64,000 nt of DNA from Roseiconus nitratireducens (GTDB lineage: Bacteria > Planctomycetota > Planctomycetia > Pirellulales > Pirellulaceae), in assembly GCF_008629675.1 (NCBI RefSeq), contig NZ_VWOX01000008.1:124001-188000 (forward strand). The letters run 5' to 3'. Below are positions 59,443 through 64,000 of the stretch, piece by piece (position 1 is the stretch's first letter; every line of letters begins with the position of its first letter). Under the pieces are notes generated by a model, which was not told where the DNA came from, searched no databases, and worked only from the letters and a program-made list of their open reading frames with translations. The position numbers and the translations under genes are program-made.

Positions 59443-59562
59443 CCAACTGAACAGCGAAACCCTCAAGCAAGAACGCCTTGATTTGCAGTGCAATGAGCGG
59501 CAAGGCGCTAGCCGCCGGTGGATGCCAGAAAACCCGCGGCTAGCGCCACGCGGCTCACCCAA
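59443..59562. repeat. Composite REP-pair element (copy 4, forward orientation)
   Basis: aactgaacagcg then tttgcagtgcaatgagcgg, the caaggcgctagccgccgg core (full REP core as near the RAYT gene), and aacccgcggctagcgccacg with ggctcacccaa. Between fdhA and convergent lipA. Confidence 0.82.
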
Positions 59563-59573
59563 TCCGGACACGC

Positions 59574-60491
59574 CTACTCGGTTTCGGCCATGTCACGTGC
59601 GTGGTAACTGCTCCGCACGAATGGACCGCTGGCGACTTTCTTGAAACCCATGCCGCGAGCGATCTCGCCCAACTCTTCAAATTCCTCCGGCGGGACGTAG
59701 CGGACCACGGGCAGGTACTTTTCGCCCGGCTGCAGGTACTGGCCCAACGTCAAAAAGTCGACGTCGTATTCACGCAGGTCAGCCAAGGCGTCCAACAGCT
59801 CGCCGCGTTCTTCGCCCAGCCCCAACATCAAACCACTTTTGGTCTTTACCTCGGGGTCGTACTGCTTGACTTGCCGCATCATGGCCAGCGTCCAACGATA
59901 GTCGCTCTTGGGCCCCCGCACGCGTCGATACAGCCGGGGGACGGTTTCCATGTTGTGGTTGAAGACGGTCGGCTTGCCGTCGATGACCCGCTGGAGCGCG
60001 TCCTTGCATTGCACGAAGTCGGGCGTCAAGACTTCCGTGGTCGCCCCGGTCCGCTCGCGAACCGCCACGACGCATTGATAGAAATGATCGGCGCCGCCGT
60101 CGGGCAAATCATCTCGCGTGACGCTGGTGATCACCACATGCTTCAGCCCCAGACGCGCCGCCGCTTCGGCGACCCGCTGCGGCTCGTCCGCTTCGGGCAG
60201 CTGCGGCGGACGGCCGCGGTGCACGGCACAAAAGCCGCACGGACGCGTGCACACGTTTCCCAAGATCATGAAGGTGGCCGTCTGCTGGCTGTAGCACTCC
60301 ATCCGGTTCGGACAGCGGGCGTTGTCGCAGACGGTTTCCAGTTTCAACTCATCCAACAGCCCCGCGGTCATGTGATTGGAATTGCTCCGCGGGATCGGCC
60401 GTTTGAGCCACTTGGGCAAGCGACCGCTGCCGCTGAGAGCGGTACCGGTGGGGATTTCGGGATCTGCGACGACGGGTAAGCGAAAGGCCAT
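59574..60491 (-). CDS. lipA: Lipoyl synthase
   Basis: 305 residues from the ATG at 60491 (family-type N-terminus RLPVVADPEIP; the frame is open 109 codons upstream without resemblance). Radical SAM enzyme with both iron-sulfur cluster motifs: the auxiliary cluster CDNARCPNRMEC and the radical SAM cluster CTRPCGFCAV. GLKHVVITSVTRDDLPDGGADHF, NHNMETVPRLY, KSGLMLGLGEE and the C-terminal VASGPFVRSSYHA (with the conserved RSSY) are as in LipA. Inserts two sulfurs into protein-bound octanoyl groups to make the lipoyl cofactor of the 2-oxoacid dehydrogenases and glycine cleavage. Monocistronic, divergent from smpB. Confidence 0.97.
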   Translation of the reverse strand: MAFRLPVVADPEIPTGTALSGSGRLPKWLKRPIPRSNSNHMTAGLLDELKLETVCDNARCPNRMECYSQQTATFMILGNVCTRPCGFCAVHRGRPPQLPEADEPQRVAEAAARLGLKHVVITSVTRDDLPDGGADHFYQCVVAVRERTGATTEVLTPDFVQCKDALQRVIDGKPTVFNHNMETVPRLYRRVRGPKSDYRWTLAMMRQVKQYDPEVKTKSGLMLGLGEERGELLDALADLREYDVDFLTLGQYLQPGEKYLPVVRYVPPEEFEELGEIARGMGFKKVASGPFVRSSYHARDMAETE

Positions 60492-60778
60492 GGAAGAATT
60501 GTTCGGGAAAGCAAGCGGATAATGAACCCTTTGGGCTGCCTCATTGTAGTGAGTTCCCTCGGATGGCAATGCCGAACGCGTTGTCGCACCGCGATTCATG
60601 CCACCCATTGCGGCTTGCGTGATCGTGGTGGGCAATTGATGACCGGGAAAACCACCGCACAACCGGGGGGCAATCGCGGAGCCGCGTTGCGTCGCATTGG
60701 CCCGGTGTCGTTTGAGATGGCTGTCCTTTGAGATGGCGGACATAGGCCATCGGGCTCCCTGCCGATACAATCCTGGCC

Positions 60779-61288
60779 ATGGCGAAAAACAAATCCAAAA
60801 AGAAGGGCTCATCGGCAAAGAAAAAGCCGGAAAAGGGTTTCAAGGCCGTTTCCGAGAACCGCAAAGCACGCCATCGGTACGAAATCCTGGATTCGATCGA
60901 GTGCGGGCTGATGTTGATTGGCAGCGAGGTCAAATCGATGCGGGAGGGCAAAATGTCGCTTGATGAAGCCCACATCCGGGCCAAAGACCAAGAACTGTGG
61001 CTGATCGGCGCCGACATCGCCCATTACAACAACGCCGGGATGTGGAATCACGATCCCCGCCGGCCGCGAAAGTTGCTGGTCCATCAGCGCGAATTCGACA
61101 GCTTTGCTGGTCGGGCCCACGAGCGTGGTTTGACGCTGATTCCGCTGCGGGTGTACTTCAATGACCGCGGCCTGGCCAAATGCGTGATGGGCCTGGTCAA
61201 AGGCAAGAAACTGCACGACAAACGAGAGACGCTCAAGAAGCGGGATGCCGATCGCGGTTTGCAGCGCGCCATGCGACGGAAGCTTTGA
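60779..61288 (+). CDS. smpB: SsrA-binding protein SmpB
   Basis: 169 residues. A lysine-rich leader (about 1-22) precedes the SmpB core: SENRKARHRYEILDSIECGLMLIGSEVKSMREGKMSLDEAHIR, ELWLIGADIAHYNNAGMWNHDPRRPRKLLVHQREF, TLIPLRVYFNDRGLAKCVMGLVKGKKLHDKR and the positively charged C-terminal tail (KKRDADRGLQRAMRRKL) that enters the ribosome's mRNA channel. Works with tmRNA in rescue of stalled ribosomes; no tmRNA gene was noticed in the window. The N-terminal basic extension is longer than in E. coli (160 residues total). Confidence 0.97.
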   Translation: MAKNKSKKKGSSAKKKPEKGFKAVSENRKARHRYEILDSIECGLMLIGSEVKSMREGKMSLDEAHIRAKDQELWLIGADIAHYNNAGMWNHDPRRPRKLLVHQREFDSFAGRAHERGLTLIPLRVYFNDRGLAKCVMGLVKGKKLHDKRETLKKRDADRGLQRAMRRKL

Positions 61289-61369
61289 CCGCCAACGGCC
61301 GTTCATTCGCCGCTCCCCCGCCTCCCACCCCAACCCCCACCCGACGCACACCCGCCAGCCGATCATCCC

Positions 61370-62083
61370 ATGAGTTCCAGCGAACCCCTTCCCGCCGCGG
61401 AGCAGCAGCCGACGCTGCAGATCACCGACCTGGTCAAGACCTTCGACCAGCCGGGCGGCGGCAAGCTGACCGTGTTGGACATCCCCCAGCTGCGGATCGA
61501 CCCCGGAGAACAACTGGCGCTGATCGGACGCAGCGGCGGCGGCAAAACCACACTGCTGCACCTGATTGCCGGGCTGTTGGCACCCGACTCCGGCAGCATC
61601 CGTGTGGCCGGCGTGGACTTGGCCAAACTGTCCGAACAGGGCCGTGACCGCTGCCGCGCTGCGACGATCGGTTATGTGTTCCAAACGTTCAACCTGCTGC
61701 CGGCCTTTTCGGCGTTGGAAAACGTCCAGCTGGGAATGGCTTTCGGTAACCGCGCCGTCGACACCCCGCGGGCGCTGGAACTGCTAAGCAAGGTGGGTTT
61801 GGCCGACCGCGCGACGTACCGGCCGAGTCAGCTTTCGGTGGGACAACAGCAACGCGTGGCGATCGCCCGAGCCCTGGCCGGGCGACCCAAATTGCTGCTG
61901 GCTGACGAACCCACCGCGAACGTGGATCCGGCCAGCGCCGAAAGCGTGCTGGATTTGATCATCGGATCGTGCCGTGACGAGAACATTTCTCTGATGATGG
62001 TCACCCACGCGATGGAGGTGACCGAGCGCTTCGAGCGCGTCGAAGAATTGAACGCACTTAACCGCGCCCTGCAGCACGTTTGA
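61370..62083 (+). CDS. ABC transporter ATP-binding protein (LolD/MacB-type)
   Basis: 237 residues. Walker A ALIGRSGGGKTTLLHLIAG, Q-loop in GYVFQTFNLLPAFSALENVQLGM (FQ-x-FNLLP is typical of the LolD/MacB/FtsE group), signature LSVGQQQRVAIARAL, Walker B LLLADEPTANVD and switch His in MMVTHAMEV. Couples ATP hydrolysis to a mechanotransmission-type (MacB/FtsX fold) permease. The next gene encodes such a permease 47 bp downstream, and together they form an export or lipoprotein-release type ABC unit; no periplasmic partner is adjacent. Confidence 0.94.
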   Translation: MSSSEPLPAAEQQPTLQITDLVKTFDQPGGGKLTVLDIPQLRIDPGEQLALIGRSGGGKTTLLHLIAGLLAPDSGSIRVAGVDLAKLSEQGRDRCRAATIGYVFQTFNLLPAFSALENVQLGMAFGNRAVDTPRALELLSKVGLADRATYRPSQLSVGQQQRVAIARALAGRPKLLLADEPTANVDPASAESVLDLIIGSCRDENISLMMVTHAMEVTERFERVEELNALNRALQHV

Positions 62084-62130
62084 AGCGTCGCCGTCGCAAC
62101 CCGCTCTCTCCCCGAATAGAACATCCCACC

Positions 62131-63495
62131 ATGTGGCTGCTCCGCATCGCCTGGCGAAACTTCTGCTACCGATCCCTGTCCAGCATCCTGACAACGGTCT
62201 CCTTGGCCCTCGGTGTGGCGTTGGTGGTCATGGTCCTGGCCGTGTTCGGGATCGTCCAAGAAGCGTTCTCGCGCAACGCGCAGGTGGGATACAACCTGGT
62301 CGTCGGTCCCAAGGGAAGCGCCCTGCAGCTGACACTCAACAGCGTTTACTACTTGAGCCAGCCGATCGAGAACTTGCCGTACACGGAGTACATGGAGTTC
62401 TTCAACGCGTCCGAACGGGCGGCGATGGTTCGCAAGTACGGTGGCGACCCGAAGCTGGGTGAGCGCGACGGCAAGTACGCCGCGTATGTTTCCGGCGGCT
62501 ATGCGATCCCATTGGCGCTGGGTGACTACCTGGGCGAATACCGCGTCGTCGGGACCACGCCGGAGTTCTTTGAAAAGTTGCGTCACGGGCCGACGCTGGA
62601 GGAACCATTTGAATTCCGCAGCGGACGCGCCTTCCAAGCCCACTCGGAAGAGAACGGCTACTTCGAGGCCGTCTTGGGGTTCCGCGTGGCCCGGCGGATG
62701 AACCTGCAAGTGGGCGAGACGTTCTCATCCACCCACGGCGATCCGGAGGGGAAGGGCCACGGGCAGGGCTTCACCGTGGTCGGGATTCTGGCTCCGACCG
62801 GCACGCCCAACGACCGCGCCGCCTTCGTCAACCTGGAAGGGTTCTACTTGCTGGAGAATCATGCCAAGCCGTTGACGGGCGAGGAAGACATCGTGCCGCC
62901 GACGGATGCTCCCGAAGACGCCAACGGTTGGACCCCCATCTCGATCCCGGAGCGGGAGGTGACATCGATCCTGGTCCGCAACGGCAATCCGATGTTCGGA
63001 CCCGGGATGCAGAACCAGATCAACGAAAGCGTGTTGGCTCAGGCGGCCGCACCGGTGGGTGAGATCAACAAATTGATGAACGCCATCATCGGTCCGATGC
63101 TGGCCGCGTTGTTGGTGATCACGCTGATCACCTGCATTGTCGCCGCCGTCGGCGTGCTGGTCGCGATTTACAACTCGATGAACGACCGCCGCCGAGACAT
63201 CGCCGTGATGCGGGCCCTGGGGGCTCGCCGTGAGACCGTCACTGGGGTTATTTTGCTGGAAAGTTTGTTGATCGCCGGAATTGGTGCGGTGGCCGGATGG
63301 TTTCTGGCCCACGCCGCGATCTGGTTCTTCAGCGAAGAAATTGAGAACCGCACCGGGGTTCAGGTCGGAATCCTGACCACCAGTTCCTACGAAGGCTACA
63401 TTTTCCCGTTGGTCTTGATCTTGGCCCTGGTCGCCGGTTTCCTGCCCGCGTGGAGCGCCTACCGAACCGACGTCGGTTCGAACCTTTCGGCGTAA
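62131..63495 (+). CDS. ABC transporter permease, FtsX/MacB-like
   Basis: 454 residues from the ATG at 62131 (the family-type start WLLRIAWRNFCYRSLSSILTTVSLALG holds the first TM helix). A large periplasmic domain (about 45-320) separates it from three C-terminal helices (MLAALLVITLITCIVAAVGVLV, LLESLLIAGIGAVAGWFL, YIFPLVLILALVAGFLPAW), the FtsX core with the YNSMNDRRRDIAVMRALGA motif that contacts the ATPase. Mechanotransmission permeases of this type drive lipoprotein release, peptide or lipid export from the periplasmic side. Substrate unknown. Confidence 0.92.
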   Translation: MWLLRIAWRNFCYRSLSSILTTVSLALGVALVVMVLAVFGIVQEAFSRNAQVGYNLVVGPKGSALQLTLNSVYYLSQPIENLPYTEYMEFFNASERAAMVRKYGGDPKLGERDGKYAAYVSGGYAIPLALGDYLGEYRVVGTTPEFFEKLRHGPTLEEPFEFRSGRAFQAHSEENGYFEAVLGFRVARRMNLQVGETFSSTHGDPEGKGHGQGFTVVGILAPTGTPNDRAAFVNLEGFYLLENHAKPLTGEEDIVPPTDAPEDANGWTPISIPEREVTSILVRNGNPMFGPGMQNQINESVLAQAAAPVGEINKLMNAIIGPMLAALLVITLITCIVAAVGVLVAIYNSMNDRRRDIAVMRALGARRETVTGVILLESLLIAGIGAVAGWFLAHAAIWFFSEEIENRTGVQVGILTTSSYEGYIFPLVLILALVAGFLPAWSAYRTDVGSNLSA

Positions 63496-63512
63496 CAAAG
63501 CAACGGAAACTC

Positions 63513-64000
63513 ATGAACGATCCAGAGCCGAGCGATTCGTCCGGCGAGCTTAACGATCCGGCAGCGGAAACGCCCGAAACCCCAGACGGCGAACCGAAAG
63601 GCAAGCAAGGTCGCAAGGCCGGCGTCTTGTTCATTTGGTTGACGTTGTTCATCGACATCCTGGGGATCGGAATCGTGATCCCGGTCTTGCCGGGTGTCGT
63701 TCAGGAAATTCTGGGAGCCAACGAATCCGTCGCGGCGCTGTACTACGGCGTCATCGTCGCCTCCTATGCCACGATGCAATTCCTGTTCGCGCCGATCATC
63801 GGCGCGCTCTCCGATCGATTCGGGCGACGACCGGTGTTGCTGGCCTCTCTGTTCGGCCTGGGCATTGACTTCATCATCCAGGGGCTCGCGCATACCATCG
63901 AACTGTTGTTTGTCGCTCGACTGCTTTCCGGGATCATGGGCGGCAGCATCACGACCGGCAACGCGTACATTGCGGACGTTTCCGATGACGACAACCGGGC
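63513..64000 (+). CDS. MFS transporter, TetA-like, 3' end beyond window
   Basis: About 162 codons are visible, from the ATG at 63513, 17 bp after the permease gene. An acidic Pro/Glu/Asp-rich leader (about 1-40) precedes TM1 (GVLFIWLTLFIDILGIGIVIPVLPG, the opening typical of TetA/TCR-type drug:H+ antiporters), TM2 (YGVIVASYATMQFLFAPIIGALSDRFGRRPVLL with motif A GALSDRFGRRP) and the start of the following helices, incl. GIMGGSITTGNAYIADVSDDDNR. Twelve or fourteen TM helices are expected in total. May export a drug or metabolite; family confident, substrate not. Confidence 0.9.
   Translation, partial: MNDPEPSDSSGELNDPAAETPETPDGEPKGKQGRKAGVLFIWLTLFIDILGIGIVIPVLPGVVQEILGANESVAALYYGVIVASYATMQFLFAPIIGALSDRFGRRPVLLASLFGLGIDFIIQGLAHTIELLFVARLLSGIMGGSITTGNAYIADVSDDDNR

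Noticed and set aside
60492..60778. tmRNA (ssrA) next to smpB
   Set aside because: No tRNA-like half-structure or tag reading frame could be found in the gaps on either side of smpB.
55264..64000. Proteasome subunits or Mpa/ARC ATPase near the Pup-like operon
   Set aside because: Looked for and not found: the genes after it are fdhA, lipA, smpB, an ABC pair and an MFS transporter. Absence applies to this window only.

Overview
The window looks like a stretch of chromosome from a planctomycete of the Pirellulaceae (Rhodopirellula/Stieleria-like). The basis is gene content: a DUF1587/DUF1592 planctomycete cytochrome protein, two DUF1559 pilin-like proteins with the H-x9-DG type C-terminus, a formylglycine-type sulfatase, DUF1080 glycan hydrolase domains, an ECF sigma factor next to a Ser/Thr kinase, a multiheme cytochrome, many secreted sugar-related enzymes, G+C-rich codon use and large numbers of dispersed hairpin repeats. 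No plasmid or phage backbone is seen; both ends cut through genes (a DUF1592 protein on the left, an MFS transporter on the right).

Layout. 0-9 kb: secreted or periplasmic enzymes (DUF1592 cytochrome protein, TIM-barrel isomerase, carbon-nitrogen hydrolase, PQQ-repeat protein, Asp-box sialidase-like protein) and a REP-associated transposase (RAYT) embedded in its REP repeats. 9-20 kb: methyltransferase, small lipoprotein, GT39-like membrane glycosyltransferase with TPRs, a recent tandem duplication of a complete DUF1559 transcription unit, an SGNH hydrolase, an eight-heme cytochrome and a small membrane protein. 20-23 kb: YdeI-like protein, VOC protein, polyphosphate:AMP phosphotransferase. 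23-30 kb: a CDP-deoxysugar island (rfbF, rfbG, sugar C-methyltransferase, Gfo/Idh oxidoreductase on the minus strand, one GT2 glycosyltransferase on plus), bounded by an 84-bp direct repeat and an IS21 transposase relic. 30-40 kb: Lpg1974-type porin, a vitamin-K-carboxylase-like protein, tRNA-Arg(TCG), a sialidase-esterase fusion, a coiled-coil protein and a DUF1080 protein whose frames overlap by 230 nt. 40-50 kb: RND adaptor and pump, threonine catabolism (tdh-kbl) with a divergent XRE-cupin regulator, sulfatase. 50-55.3 kb: an extended CsrA, then a zinc-finger-like Ser/Thr kinase co-oriented with an ECF sigma factor. 58-64 kb: glutathione-independent formaldehyde dehydrogenase, lipA, smpB, a LolD/MacB-like ABC exporter and an MFS transporter.

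The most unusual item is at 55.85-57.87 kb: a two-gene operon encoding a 65-residue, lysine-free, acidic protein ending in GGGE (Pup-like) and, overlapping it by ATGA, a 559-residue PafA/Dop-family (Pup ligase/deamidase fold) enzyme interrupted by membrane-spanning segments. The codons for the GGGE tail also form the ribosome binding site of the enzyme gene. No proteasome or ATPase ring gene is visible within the window. This looks like a membrane-anchored pupylation-like system, and it is the best candidate here for an undescribed mechanism. It lies next to a three-unit array of four-hairpin repeats; a related array sits between the kinase gene and csrA.
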